Shown here in pieces: positions 37,790-46,885 of a stretch of 64,000 bases of DNA; within the stretch, counting starts at the first letter, position 1, and each line of letters begins with the position of its first letter. A program made the position numbers and the translations under genes. Below the pieces are notes generated by a model. The model did no database searches and was not told the origin of the DNA. It saw only the letters and a list, made by a program, of their open reading frames with translations. Source of the DNA: Thermotoga sp. SG1 (GTDB taxonomy: Bacteria; Thermotogota; Thermotogae; Thermotogales; Thermotogaceae); contig NZ_LNDD01000001.1 in NCBI RefSeq assembly GCF_002865985.1, positions 297,004 through 361,003 on the forward strand. The letters are read 5' to 3'.

Positions 37790-39266
37790 ATGCTCTGAAC
37801 ATCTCTTTGAGTGAGGTGTAGAGTTTTTTGAACTTCCCGTGCAGTTTTTCGTAAACTTCTGTGTTCTCGGAAACAGGATCTGTGTAACTCTTCACATTGA
37901 ACCACTCTTTTGAGATCTTCGCAGGGTCTTCTTCCGTTGCACCGGAAACGGCCAAAATGGCGGCTCCGTAAGAAGCCCCCTCATCCACAACAGGTTTTTG
38001 TATTCTAAGCCCAGTCATATCCGCAAGCATTCTGTTCCACACTTTGCTCTTCGATCCACCACCGGTGATCCTCACGTTTTTGAGTTCCACTCCAAGTTCT
38101 TTCAGTATATCGAAGGAATCCTTGATACCGAAGGCAACCCCCTCAAAAATCGCCCTCACCATGTCCCATTTGGTGTTGTAGGAGGAGATTCCGAAGAAGA
38201 CACCCCTAGCGAAAGGATCACGGTGTGGTGTTCTTTCACCGTTCAGATAAGGAAGGAAGACGATTCCGTTTGAACCGATCGGTACTTTCTCCACCTCATC
38301 GTTGATCGTATCGTAGTCTTCGCTCAAGAACTTCTCTTTGAACCACTCCAGCGAATACGTAGCAGAGAGCATCACACCCATGTGGTACCTCGTATTTGGA
38401 ACGGTGTGGGCGAAGAAATGAACCCTGCCCTTTGGATCCGGTTCTTTTCCTTTCGTGGGAGCCAGAACGGTACCGGAGGTACCCAAACTCACCATAACGT
38501 CTCCAGGTTCCACAACGGCTATTCCAAGGGCGGCACAGGCGTTGTCTGCACCTCCTCCTATCACGAGGGTGTCTTCGGAAAGATCAAGGGACCTTGCTAC
38601 ATCAGGTTTCATTCTTCCAACCACACCGTTCGATGGAATTATCTCCGGAAGTATGTGTTCTGGTATTTTGAGTTCCCTCAGAACGTCTTCGTTCCATCCC
38701 ATCTCAGAGACACTGTACATCACCGTTCCAGAAGCATCGGAGTGCTCTGTTTTCACAGCACCCGTGAGCATGTAGTTTATGAAGTCTTTGGGAAGCATGA
38801 TCTTTGCGATCTTTTCGTAGATCTCTGGTTCGCGTTTTCGAATCCACAGTATCTTGGGAAGTGTGAAACCTGGAAGAATGGGATTTCCGACCAGCTTGAG
38901 AACGTTCTCTTCTCCTCCGAGTATCTGTGTGGCTTCTTCACATTCTTCGTATGTTCTCTGATCGCACCAGAGGATAGCGTTTCTCAAAACCTTTCCATTT
39001 TCGTCTATCGCCACAAGACTGTGCATCTGTCCACTGGTGGAGATCGCTCTTATTCTCCCTCCGATTTCCTCTGATCTTCCGGAAAGTTTCTTCAGTATCT
39101 TCCTGACGGCCTCCCACCAGGAAAGAGGGTCCTGTTCCGCCCAGGCGGGTTGAGGAGTGATCATTGAGAGTCTTTCGCTTGCCGCAAACAATATCTCTCC
39201 CTTTTCGTTCACAAGGATTCCTTTCACACCGGTCGTTCCCACATCGAGCCCCACGTACAGATCCAT
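37788..39266 (-). CDS. xylB: Xylulokinase
   Basis: A 492-residue FGGY kinase that phosphorylates D-xylulose. [20 protein letters not shown] starts the ATP site; ATSGQMHSLVAID, ILWCDQRT, the catalytic Asp region IGGGADNACAALG and VRITGGGSKSKVWNRMLADM are all present. The ATG at 39266 shares one base with the stop of the ABC ATPase gene. Last gene of the sugar operon, so imported xylose or a related sugar would end in the pentose phosphate pathway; no xylose isomerase is in this window. Confidence 0.93.
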   Translation of the reverse strand: MDLYVGLDVGTTGVKGILVNEKGEILFAASERLSMITPQPAWAEQDPLSWWEAVRKILKKLSGRSEEIGGRIRAISTSGQMHSLVAIDENGKVLRNAILWCDQRTYEECEEATQILGGEENVLKLVGNPILPGFTLPKILWIRKREPEIYEKIAKIMLPKDFINYMLTGAVKTEHSDASGTVMYSVSEMGWNEDVLRELKIPEHILPEIIPSNGVVGRMKPDVARSLDLSEDTLVIGGGADNACAALGIAVVEPGDVMVSLGTSGTVLAPTKGKEPDPKGRVHFFAHTVPNTRYHMGVMLSATYSLEWFKEKFLSEDYDTINDEVEKVPIGSNGIVFLPYLNGERTPHRDPFARGVFFGISSYNTKWDMVRAIFEGVAFGIKDSFDILKELGVELKNVRITGGGSKSKVWNRMLADMTGLRIQKPVVDEGASYGAAILAVSGATEEDPAKISKEWFNVKSYTDPVSENTEVYEKLHGKFKKLYTSLKEMFRA

Positions 39267-40795
39267 CACGCAACCCTCCCATTCTGTCTTCTCTGACCGG
39301 ATGCATAGTACATGATTTCTTCCTGTGTGACTTTTTTCTCTCTGTTGTCTAAAACGGCGGTGATCTCACCCTCCCACATGACAACTATTCTGTCGCTGAG
39401 ATTCAAAATCTCTGGAAGCTCTGAAGAGATCATGATCACGGCTTTTCCTTGGGCGGCCAGTTCTCTGATCATCCTATGTATCTCCGCCTTTGCCCCGACG
39501 TCTATTCCACGGGTAGGTTCATCGAAGATCAGAATGTCGGCGTTCGTGGCAAGCCACTTAGCGAGAACCACCTTCTGCTGGTTCCCGCCAGAGAGATTCT
39601 CGGTGATCTGGTATATGGATGGTGTTTTTATGGAAAGCCTCTCCACGTACTCTTCGGCCATTTTATCTTCTCTCTTTTCATCGAGCACAAGACCCCATTT
39701 GCTGATGCTCTTCAGCGATGGAAGAACGATGTTGTCCTTTACCGTCATTCTCAGCACGAGCCCCTGGAGTTTTCTATCTTCCGGTATGAGTCCTATCCCC
39801 AGTTTTATGGCATCCTCTGGACTTTCTATTTCAACCTCTTTTCCGTTCACATATATCTTCCCGGATTCTTTCCTGTTCACACCGAATATCAGAAGCATCG
39901 TTTCTGTTCGTCCGGCTCCGACAAGACCCGCAAATCCCAGAACTTCCCCTCTTCTCACTTCGAAGGAGACGTTTTTCACCTTGTCTTTCCATTTCAGATT
40001 TTCGACCTTGAGGGCAACTTCCCCGGGCTCTGTTTCTATCCCGTGAGGGAAGAACTCCACTTCCCTTCCCACCATGAGTCTTATAATCGTGTCCACGTCG
40101 AACTCGCCTTTTCTCAGTTCACCCACTCTCTTTCCATCTCTCATCACAACGATCCTGTCGCTGATTCTTGTGACCTCGTCTAATCTGTGTGAGACGAAGA
40201 CCACGGAGATACCCCTTTTCTTAAGCATCTCTATGATCTCGAAGAGCCTTTCTGCTTCCTCCACAGTGAGAGACGAGGTGGGCTCGTCCATGAAAATGAT
40301 ACGGGGTTCCTTCACCAGTGCCTTACATATCTCCACCATCTGCCTCTGTGCGGTGGTCAGTTCTTTTACCGGGGCATCCGGAGGAAACTTCGCACCTATG
40401 AGATCGAGCAGTTCTTTTGACTTTTCGTACATGAAATCTTCATCCACCTTGCTTGAAAGGTTTCTTTTTTGACCTCTCACCGCCTCGTAGGCGAGAAATA
40501 TGTTCTCGGCAACCGTCATGTTGTCACACAGGTTCAGTTCCTGATGGATGACACTGATTCCTTTTTTGAACGCATCAACTGGAGAGTGAAATTCCACCCT
40601 TTCACCGTTGATCAGTATCTCACCGGAATCGGGTTTCAGGACACCTGTGAGGATCTTTATCAAAGTTGATTTCCCTGCACCGTTTTCACCGATGAGAGAA
40701 ACTATTTCATTTTCATGAACCTCGAAATCAACGTTGTCGACCGCCAGAACTCCTGGAAATCTTTTCACCACACCCTTTGCTTTCAGGATCTCCAA
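39266..40795 (-). CDS. Sugar ABC transporter ATPase (RbsA/XylG type, two domains)
   Basis: A 509-residue tandem ATPase. First domain: [44 protein letters not shown]. Second domain: [19 protein letters not shown], a degenerate Walker A, then [19 protein letters not shown] and [11 protein letters not shown]. This uneven pair is normal for RbsA-type proteins. It lies downstream of a strong intercistronic hairpin that follows the binding-protein gene. Confidence 0.94.
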   Translation of the reverse strand: MEILKAKGVVKRFPGVLAVDNVDFEVHENEIVSLIGENGAGKSTLIKILTGVLKPDSGEILINGERVEFHSPVDAFKKGISVIHQELNLCDNMTVAENIFLAYEAVRGQKRNLSSKVDEDFMYEKSKELLDLIGAKFPPDAPVKELTTAQRQMVEICKALVKEPRIIFMDEPTSSLTVEEAERLFEIIEMLKKRGISVVFVSHRLDEVTRISDRIVVMRDGKRVGELRKGEFDVDTIIRLMVGREVEFFPHGIETEPGEVALKVENLKWKDKVKNVSFEVRRGEVLGFAGLVGAGRTETMLLIFGVNRKESGKIYVNGKEVEIESPEDAIKLGIGLIPEDRKLQGLVLRMTVKDNIVLPSLKSISKWGLVLDEKREDKMAEEYVERLSIKTPSIYQITENLSGGNQQKVVLAKWLATNADILIFDEPTRGIDVGAKAEIHRMIRELAAQGKAVIMISSELPEILNLSDRIVVMWEGEITAVLDNREKKVTQEEIMYYASGQRRQNGRVA

Positions 40796-40814
40796 CTTTC
40801 ATCACCTCGTGAAA

Positions 40815-40834
40815 GGGAGGGGAACTCCCCTCCC
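40815..40834 (-). ncRNA. Intercistronic GC hairpin after the sugar-binding-protein gene
   Basis: GGGAGGGG and CCCCTCCC form a perfect 8-bp stem with a 4-nt loop in the 45-bp gap between binding protein and ATPase. On the transcribed strand only TTTCA follows, so termination would be partial. It would protect the binding-protein mRNA 3' end and lower ATPase expression. The same layout occurs at 53478-53497. Confidence 0.7.
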
Positions 40835-40840
40835 GTGTCC

Positions 40841-41812
40841 TCAGAATTTTATCGGGATTCCGAGTTCTTCCATCTTCTTCAGGTATTCATCGAGATTCTC
40901 CGGTGTAACGACATCGACACCCGTGTCGATGACGTAGTCCACTTTTCCATCGACGGTGGCCTTGGGAAGCATCATCAGAGTGTTTTGAACACCTATCTTG
41001 TTCATCAGATAGAGCACCGTGACGGAGAGGTAGCCCATCATGTAGGGTCTCTGTCCCATCGTTGCCTGGATAACGCCTTCCTTCACGTACTGAAGAATGT
41101 CCGGGGTTGTGTCGAAACACACTATCTTCACTTTTCCAACCTTTCCAGCGTTCTTCACCACGAGTGCCTGACTGGGCCCGTTGTAGGCGTAAACACCAAA
41201 GAAGGCATCAAGATCCGGGTGAGCGTTCAGGGCTGCCTCTGCGAGCGCTACCGCCTTTGCTCCATCTTCTTCATCGTTGAGTATGTCGACTATCTCTATA
41301 TCCGAATCTGCGATGGCATCTTTGAATCCCTGGATCCTCTGAAGTGAGTTCATCGCCGTGAGAGAACCCGTTCCGATGACAACCTTTCCTTTTCCACCGA
41401 GGAGTTCTTTCATGATGAGTCCAGCGGTGTATCCTGCCTGGTAATTATCCGTTCCAATGTAAACGTACCTTCCACTGTCCGGAGAATCCGTGTCCAGCGT
41501 TATCACCGGTATTCCCATCTCGAGAGCCTTTTTGATCGTGGGAATGACTGCCGTTGGATCAGACGGTGCGATGGCGATTCCATCAACTCCTTCGGCTATG
41601 AACGACTCGAGCATCTGAAGCTGGGCGTTGATATCTTCCTTTTGTGGAACGAAGAACTTCGTGTCCACTCCGAGAGCCCTTCCCGCAGCCTTGACCCCCT
41701 GTTCAACCTGGGACCAGTAAGGATGGACGGATTTTCCGATGACACCGATGGTGAGAGCAAGAGATAAACCTGTGATCAGCACAACCGAAAGAAACACCAG
41801 AAGTTTTCTCAT
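40841..41812 (-). CDS. Sugar ABC transporter substrate-binding protein
   Basis: A 323-residue periplasmic-binding-protein of the RbsB/XylF class with a signal peptide (MRKLLVFLSVVLITGLSLA). Typical parts: TIGVIGKSVHPYWSQVEQGV, GVDGIAIAPSDPTAVIP, IPVITLDTDSPDS, YIGTDNYQAGYTAG. Context (xylulokinase, ROK regulator) points to xylose or a related monosaccharide. Confidence 0.92.
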   Translation of the reverse strand: MRKLLVFLSVVLITGLSLALTIGVIGKSVHPYWSQVEQGVKAAGRALGVDTKFFVPQKEDINAQLQMLESFIAEGVDGIAIAPSDPTAVIPTIKKALEMGIPVITLDTDSPDSGRYVYIGTDNYQAGYTAGLIMKELLGGKGKVVIGTGSLTAMNSLQRIQGFKDAIADSDIEIVDILNDEEDGAKAVALAEAALNAHPDLDAFFGVYAYNGPSQALVVKNAGKVGKVKIVCFDTTPDILQYVKEGVIQATMGQRPYMMGYLSVTVLYLMNKIGVQNTLMMLPKATVDGKVDYVIDTGVDVVTPENLDEYLKKMEELGIPIKF

Positions 41813-41837
41813 AAGAACACCCCCTCTTCAGAGTGAT

Positions 41838-42536
41838 TCACTCCACGTACACCCACATCTTTCCTCTGTAGCTTGGGTCTTCAGGATTCACTCCTTTTCG
41901 TCTGAAAAGTTCTTCCAGCGTGACGAACTCGTAACCTCGTTTTCTGAGTTCTGGAATGAGCATCCTGAGAACCTCGACGATGGGATGTGGTTCTGGCTGT
42001 ACGTCGTGAAGAAGAATTATTGCTCCATCTTTGACACCATTTAGTATGTTGTTCACGATCTTTCCTGGATCTCTATCGCAACCTGCCCAGTCGAAGCCGA
42101 GAACACCACCAATGAAAGGCATGTCTATCACTTCGAACATGACATCACTCACGGCCAGATTCGGTGGCCTGAAAAATCGAGGCTTTTTCCCTGTGTATTT
42201 GAGAATCAACTCGTTTGTGCGATCGATATATTCTCTGATCGTTTCTTGGCCCTTGCTGTCCAGGGGCTCATAGTTCCACGAATGATTCTCCACTTCACAT
42301 CCCATAGATACCATTCTCTCGAGGATCGCCTTTGTGTTTTCGTTCAATCTTTGTCCTACTACAAAGAATGTGGCCACAACGTTGAGCTCTTCCAGAGTAT
42401 CAAGAACTTTCGATGTGAGTTTCGTATCCGGACCATCGTCGAAGGTCAGGGCTACCAGTTTTTTCCCTTCGTTTTCATCGGCGAACATCAAACTCGCTGT
42501 GATCAGAAGAAAAACGAAAAGTGTTCGAACGTTCAC
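41838..42536 (-). CDS. Exported polysaccharide-deacetylase (CE4)-like protein with altered zinc triad
   Basis: A 232-residue secreted protein (signal peptide to about residue 20) with the NodB fold: ALTFDDGPDTKLTSKVLDTL with Asp33-Asp34, GCEVENHSWNYEPL, RFFRPPNLAVS, ILLHDVQPEPH. In CE4 enzymes the zinc is held by the second Asp and two His of the HSxxH motif; here the second His is Tyr89 (HSWNY). It sits between the permease and binding-protein genes with ATGA coupling to the permease, so it may act on acetylated xylo-oligosaccharides or may have lost catalysis. Confidence 0.82.
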   Translation of the reverse strand: MNVRTLFVFLLITASLMFADENEGKKLVALTFDDGPDTKLTSKVLDTLEELNVVATFFVVGQRLNENTKAILERMVSMGCEVENHSWNYEPLDSKGQETIREYIDRTNELILKYTGKKPRFFRPPNLAVSDVMFEVIDMPFIGGVLGFDWAGCDRDPGKIVNNILNGVKDGAIILLHDVQPEPHPIVEVLRMLIPELRKRGYEFVTLEELFRRKGVNPEDPSYRGKMWVYVE

Positions 42537-43486
42537 TTGCTCGAAAGCCTCCTTCTTAGGATATCAAGTGTCACCGCCACAACGATGACGATACCAATGA
42601 CCACGTTGTGCCAGTATGTCGAAACGTTGAGAAGAACGAGAGCGTTCCACAGAAGACTGATGATACTGGCACCTATGATGGCTCCAAGGACGCTTCCTTC
42701 TCCCCCCGTGAGACTCGTTCCCCCGATCACGGTGGAGGCTATGGCGTAGAGTTCGTACATGTTTCCAACACCCGGTTGTCCCTGCGAGAGACGGGCCGCC
42801 ACGATGATTCCCACCAGACCGGCGAGGAAACCAGAGACCATGAAGGCGATCATTCTCACCCTGTCCACGTTGACACCGGAAAATCGCGCCGCGATTTCGT
42901 TGCCCCCTGAGGCCCTCAGATGTTTTCCATAGACCGTTTTCCTGAGGAAGAAATCTGCAACAAGAGCCACCACAAGAAGAATCCACACCGGAATGGGTAT
43001 CTTCAGAACTTCACCCTGTCCGATCTTTAAAAAAGAAGAGGGAAGGCCTATGATCGGCCATCCCCTCGTGATCACGGCAGCCATACCGCGAGCGATCGTC
43101 AGAGTGCCGAGTGTGATGATGAAGGCAGGAACTTTGAGCTTCGTTACGAACAGACCGTGCCATGCACCAACTCCTATAGAAAAGAACAGAATGAGAATCA
43201 GAGATAACCACACAGGAACTCCATGTGTCATGAGCCATGCGACCATGACCCCAGTGAGTGCCACCATGGAACCAGGGGACAGATCGATGGCTCCTCCACC
43301 GGAGATGATCACAAAGGTCTCACCGATTGCCAGAAGGCCGAATATGGCGATCTGTCTTCCAAGGGCCTGAAGGTTGAACGTTGTCAAAAAGCGAGGATTC
43401 AGAACAGCCGTGAAGGCAGCAAGACTGATGAGGGCAACAAGAGGTCCAAGTTCCCTGAAGGCCTTTTGTCTGAACTTCGATGCCAA
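42533..43486 (-). CDS. Sugar ABC transporter permease (RbsC/XylH type)
   Basis: A 317-residue permease with about eight to ten membrane segments. FGLLAIGETFVIISGGGAID, LSPGSMVALTGVM, VTKLKVPAFIITLGTLTIAR and ISGGxIDLS-like order are family features, and GGTSLTGGEGSVLGAIIGA is the ATPase-contact EAA-like region. It forms the channel with the ATPase and binding protein of the same operon. Confidence 0.92.
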   Translation of the reverse strand: MASKFRQKAFRELGPLVALISLAAFTAVLNPRFLTTFNLQALGRQIAIFGLLAIGETFVIISGGGAIDLSPGSMVALTGVMVAWLMTHGVPVWLSLILILFFSIGVGAWHGLFVTKLKVPAFIITLGTLTIARGMAAVITRGWPIIGLPSSFLKIGQGEVLKIPIPVWILLVVALVADFFLRKTVYGKHLRASGGNEIAARFSGVNVDRVRMIAFMVSGFLAGLVGIIVAARLSQGQPGVGNMYELYAIASTVIGGTSLTGGEGSVLGAIIGASIISLLWNALVLLNVSTYWHNVVIGIVIVVAVTLDILRRRLSSK

Positions 43487-43498
43487 GTTATTCCCCCC

Positions 43499-44662
43499 TC
43501 AGTAACACCTTCTGAATATCTCCTCCATGTCCTTTGCCGTCAGATTCCCGGGTGTTACAACGACAACTCCATTCAATATTCTGTAGCCGGTTTCTGCCAT
43601 CTTCGGTATGTCCTCTTCTTTCACACCAAGTTCACTCAGTCTTTTGTTCAGTCCGAACATCTCTTGGAAGTCTCTGAGTTTTTTGATGGCGAGTTTTCCG
43701 GCTTTCCTGTCGTCTGTTTCGTACACCCCGAACACTTCTCTTCCGATGATGGCGAGTCTTTCATAGACGTGGTCGAATATGTACTCGAACAGATAGGGTC
43801 CCGTGATGCACAGTCCAAGACCGTGTGTGATCTCCGGGTAAAATCCACTGAGACCGTGTTCAAGCGCGTGGTTTGCAATGACACCGGTCAGTGTTTCCGT
43901 GATCCCTGCTTCGGTGCTTGCCCAGGCAAGGTTCGTCCTGGCTTCCATGTCCTCTCCGTTTTCGTAGGCGACAGGAAGATACGTCACGATTCTCTTCATG
44001 GCATCCAAAGAGAGAACGTCTGAGTAAGGATTTGCGTTTATGTTCAAAAATGCCTCTATGGCGTGGTAGAACGCATCCATCGAAGTGTAAGCGGTCTGAT
44101 CTTTGGGAAGGGTCTTCATCACCTCAGGATCCACCAGGGAAAGAACGGGGAAGGTGTTTCTGTATCCGATACCCACTTTCTCTTTTGTTTCAGGATTTGT
44201 GATCACGGCGAATGGGTCGGCTTCCGTTCCCGTTCCGTGGGTGGTCGGAATGGCAACGACGGGGATGGACTTTTCGGGAATCTTTCCCCCTCCCACGGGA
44301 ACGTAGTCCCAGAATTTTCCTTCGTTTGGAGCGGTGATGGAGATCGCCTTTGCACTGTCTATAGGGCTTCCACCACCAAGTCCCACAATGAAATCTATCT
44401 TTTCTTTTCTCACGATCTCTGCGGCCTCATCCACATGATCCGATATCGGGTTGGGAACGATCTTGTCAAAGACGATGCTTTCAACCCCTGCTTTTTTGAG
44501 AAGATCCTGAACTCTCTGGAGAAGACCCGTTTTTTTCGTGCTGGACCTTCCAGTGACGATCAGCGCTTTCTTTCCCAGTGTCTTTGCCCTCTCTTCCAGT
44601 TCATCTACTGCTCCCGCTCTGAAGATTATTTCTGTTGGAAGATAACATGATATCTTGAACAT
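43499..44662 (-). CDS. Iron-containing alcohol dehydrogenase
   Basis: A 387-residue group III dehydrogenase. NAD site: FIVGLGGGSPIDSAKAISI and IPTTHGTGTEADPFAVI. Metal ligands: MDAFYHAIEAFLNINANPYS, ANHALEHGLSG, ITHGLGLCI. Substrate unknown; its place in the sugar operon suggests reduction or oxidation of a sugar-derived alcohol or aldehyde. It follows the ROK regulator after 13 bases. Confidence 0.92.
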   Translation of the reverse strand: MFKISCYLPTEIIFRAGAVDELEERAKTLGKKALIVTGRSSTKKTGLLQRVQDLLKKAGVESIVFDKIVPNPISDHVDEAAEIVRKEKIDFIVGLGGGSPIDSAKAISITAPNEGKFWDYVPVGGGKIPEKSIPVVAIPTTHGTGTEADPFAVITNPETKEKVGIGYRNTFPVLSLVDPEVMKTLPKDQTAYTSMDAFYHAIEAFLNINANPYSDVLSLDAMKRIVTYLPVAYENGEDMEARTNLAWASTEAGITETLTGVIANHALEHGLSGFYPEITHGLGLCITGPYLFEYIFDHVYERLAIIGREVFGVYETDDRKAGKLAIKKLRDFQEMFGLNKRLSELGVKEEDIPKMAETGYRILNGVVVVTPGNLTAKDMEEIFRRCY

Positions 44663-44675
44663 ACGTTCACCTCCT

Positions 44676-45812
44676 TCATTTCACTTTCTCTATGATGTCT
44701 TCCACGGCCAGCACAGCCGCACCAACGAGGTTCGAGCTGATGTTCCTGAAAGCGGTGGGTCTTATTTTCAAATTCCTCACCGCCGCTTTCAGGGCTCTCT
44801 GGCGGACAAAATCCTCTATGATACTGAAGAAACTGTCTCCAAGATCCACAACTTCCCCTCCCAGGATCACCAGTTCCGGGTTCAGGATGTTCACCAGGTT
44901 TACGATGCCGACCGCTATGTTCTCGGCGAATCTCATCAAAACTCTCTTTGCGTCGTTTTTCTGCTTGAGTGCCTGAAACTTCTCTATCGAGTTCTTTCCT
45001 TCGAGTTCTTTTCCGTACTGTTCAATTGCCCAGTTTATGGAAGAGACCAGTTCCCAGCATCCCCAGTTTGAGCAGTGACACTGTCTATCGGAGTACATGT
45101 TCACGGTCATGTGTCCCGCTTCTCCCGCCGTGAAGGAAGGGCCCCTGAAGATCTTTCCATCGACCATCAAACCCGTTCCGACACCTTCTCTGATGATTAT
45201 GAACACGGCTTCTTCGACGTTTCTCAGATCCTCGGAGTGGTACTTCTCGGCGAGCATGGAAAGGTTCGCTTCGTTGTCTGCAAGGACGGGAACATCAACT
45301 TCCAGAAGATCCTCTATATTCACGTTCTCCCAACCGAGATTTGGAGCAAGAAGGATCTTTTTCTCTTCCAGATCCACCATTCCCGGAACGGAGAAAGAAA
45401 TCCTCGTGATACTGTGTTCGCGCGAGATACGCTCGTATATTTCTCTTGCTGTTTTGAAGAACTCTTCTGGATTTTTCGGAGTGTTGAACGTACCGCGCAA
45501 TTCCACTTCTCCATCGAAAAATCCAATGCCGTAGGTGGTGATGTTCACACCTATATCGAAGACAAGACTCAAAAAAGCCTCCTTCTTCAAATCAAGAAGT
45601 ACCCTTCTTCTTCCAGGAGAATTTTTTCCCATGGTTCCAATCTCTCTTATGTAGCCTTCGTCTATGAGTTCTTTGGTCAGTCTTGTCACACTGCTTGGGG
45701 TGAGCCCCGTGATCTCTGAGATGTCGGATCTGGAGAGGGGATGATTTTCGTGTACCACCTTTAGGATGGTTTTTTTGTTGAGAATTTTTATTCTCGGAGA
45801 GTTGTATTTCAA
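44676..45812 (-). CDS. xylR: ROK-family transcriptional regulator (XylR-like)
   Basis: A 378-residue repressor with an N-terminal winged helix (about 15-70: HPLSRSDISEITGLTPSSVT) and a ROK domain with VLADNEANLSMLAEKY, REGVGTGLMVDGKIFRGPSF, GEAGHMTVN and the zinc motif CHCSNWGCWE. The TTG at 45812 is chosen because GGGAGGT lies at the right distance upstream; the frame continues but has no ribosome site. It heads the sugar operon and is probably autoregulated through the inverted repeat at 45854-45876. Confidence 0.9.
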   Translation of the reverse strand: MKYNSPRIKILNKKTILKVVHENHPLSRSDISEITGLTPSSVTRLTKELIDEGYIREIGTMGKNSPGRRRVLLDLKKEAFLSLVFDIGVNITTYGIGFFDGEVELRGTFNTPKNPEEFFKTAREIYERISREHSITRISFSVPGMVDLEEKKILLAPNLGWENVNIEDLLEVDVPVLADNEANLSMLAEKYHSEDLRNVEEAVFIIIREGVGTGLMVDGKIFRGPSFTAGEAGHMTVNMYSDRQCHCSNWGCWELVSSINWAIEQYGKELEGKNSIEKFQALKQKNDAKRVLMRFAENIAVGIVNLVNILNPELVILGGEVVDLGDSFFSIIEDFVRQRALKAAVRNLKIRPTAFRNISSNLVGAAVLAVEDIIEKVK

Positions 45813-45842
45813 GTTCGATACCTCCCTGCACGAAGATTTCAA

Positions 45843-45876
45843 ATTATATTCACATTAATTATATGCAGGAATTAAT
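45843..45876 (-). promoter_or_regulatory. Promoter and operator of the sugar operon
   Basis: TATAAT on the minus strand at 45848-45843, with TTCCTG as a weak -35 (17-bp spacer). ATTAATT (45854-45860) and AATTAAT (45870-45876) form an inverted repeat with a 9-bp spacer that covers the -35 and spacer. This is a fitting place for ROK-repressor binding. Confidence 0.65.
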
Positions 45877-45922
45877 TTAAAATCAAGGTCGAATATCCGT
45901 GATGGTGAATTCTTATAGCCGT

Positions 45923-46885
45923 TTACCGGCGATTATCAGAATTTAGCCACAGAAATCTCAATTTTTTTGTGATTTCCTTGATACCCCTGGCGGTGACTCT
46001 CTCTTTTTCTTCGGACTGGTACCATCCTTCGGTGAATCCAAAACTTTCTGCGAGTTCCAGAATTTTTTCATACTCTTCCTGTTGAACCTTTCTGTTTATC
46101 TCGGGAAATTTTCTGGCATTGAAATGAGGAAGGTACTGACTCATGATAGAGACGGGAATGCGCGTGGAAAGAGAAGAAAGGAAAGAAAAGATTTCCGAGT
46201 AATTCACAACGTTTCCAGGAAGGACGAGAACCCTGACGATGAGGCCCTTCATCTTCTCTTCGTTGAAAGGGCCTACCTGCCTGAACATTTCGATCGTTGC
46301 TTTTTGAACCACCGACCAGTAATCCGGTGTTTTTGAGTACTTCAAGGATGCTTCGTCGCTTGAGTACCTTATATCGGAAAGATAGATGTCCACGATGCCT
46401 TCCAGAAGTTTGAGTACCTCTGGATCTTCATATCCGCTGGTGTTGTAGACCACGGGAAGTTCCAATCCTTCTTCTATAGCAATCTTCATGGCAGACACTA
46501 TGAACGGCAGGTGTGGCGTGGGAGTGACAAGGTTCAGCGTTTTTGCACCGTGCCTTTGAAGGACAAGAAAGATCTCTGCAAGGTCTTCCACTTCGATCTC
46601 TGTTCCGATGTCGTTCTGACTGAATCCCATGTTCTGGCAGTACACGCATTTCATGTTGCACCCACTGAAGAACACCGTGCCAGCACCCGTCTTTCCAGAG
46701 ATGGGAGGCTCTTCCCCGAAATGAAGGACGGCGTTCGAGAGTTTTGGGAAAGCGTTGAGCCCGCAAAAACCGGCTTTCCTGTATCTGTCAACTCCACATT
46801 TTCTGGGACAGAGCTGGCATTTTTTCAGATTCTCCCAGAGAATGTTTTCAATCTTCTCGATCCTCTTCAACTTCTCCCGGTACAT
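45923..46885 (-). CDS. PflA-like radical SAM protein
   Basis: A 320-residue radical SAM protein of the pyruvate-formate-lyase-activase-like group (PflX type). N-terminal cysteine motif CQLCPRKCGVDRYRKAGFCG probably binds a metal or extra cluster; the SAM cluster is GTVFFSGCNMKCVYCQNMGF; LHFGEEPPISG lies between. No glycyl-radical enzyme is adjacent, so the target is unknown. The ATG at 46885 lies inside the end of murA (37-bp overlap) behind GGAGCAGAG. Confidence 0.83.
   Translation of the reverse strand: MYREKLKRIEKIENILWENLKKCQLCPRKCGVDRYRKAGFCGLNAFPKLSNAVLHFGEEPPISGKTGAGTVFFSGCNMKCVYCQNMGFSQNDIGTEIEVEDLAEIFLVLQRHGAKTLNLVTPTPHLPFIVSAMKIAIEEGLELPVVYNTSGYEDPEVLKLLEGIVDIYLSDIRYSSDEASLKYSKTPDYWSVVQKATIEMFRQVGPFNEEKMKGLIVRVLVLPGNVVNYSEIFSFLSSLSTRIPVSIMSQYLPHFNARKFPEINRKVQQEEYEKILELAESFGFTEGWYQSEEKERVTARGIKEITKKLRFLWLNSDNRR

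Noticed and set aside
42564-43238. Alternative-frame open frames in the sugar permease
   Set aside because: They are rich in Cys/Arg/Gly and are shadows of the permease reading, which has clear membrane helices.
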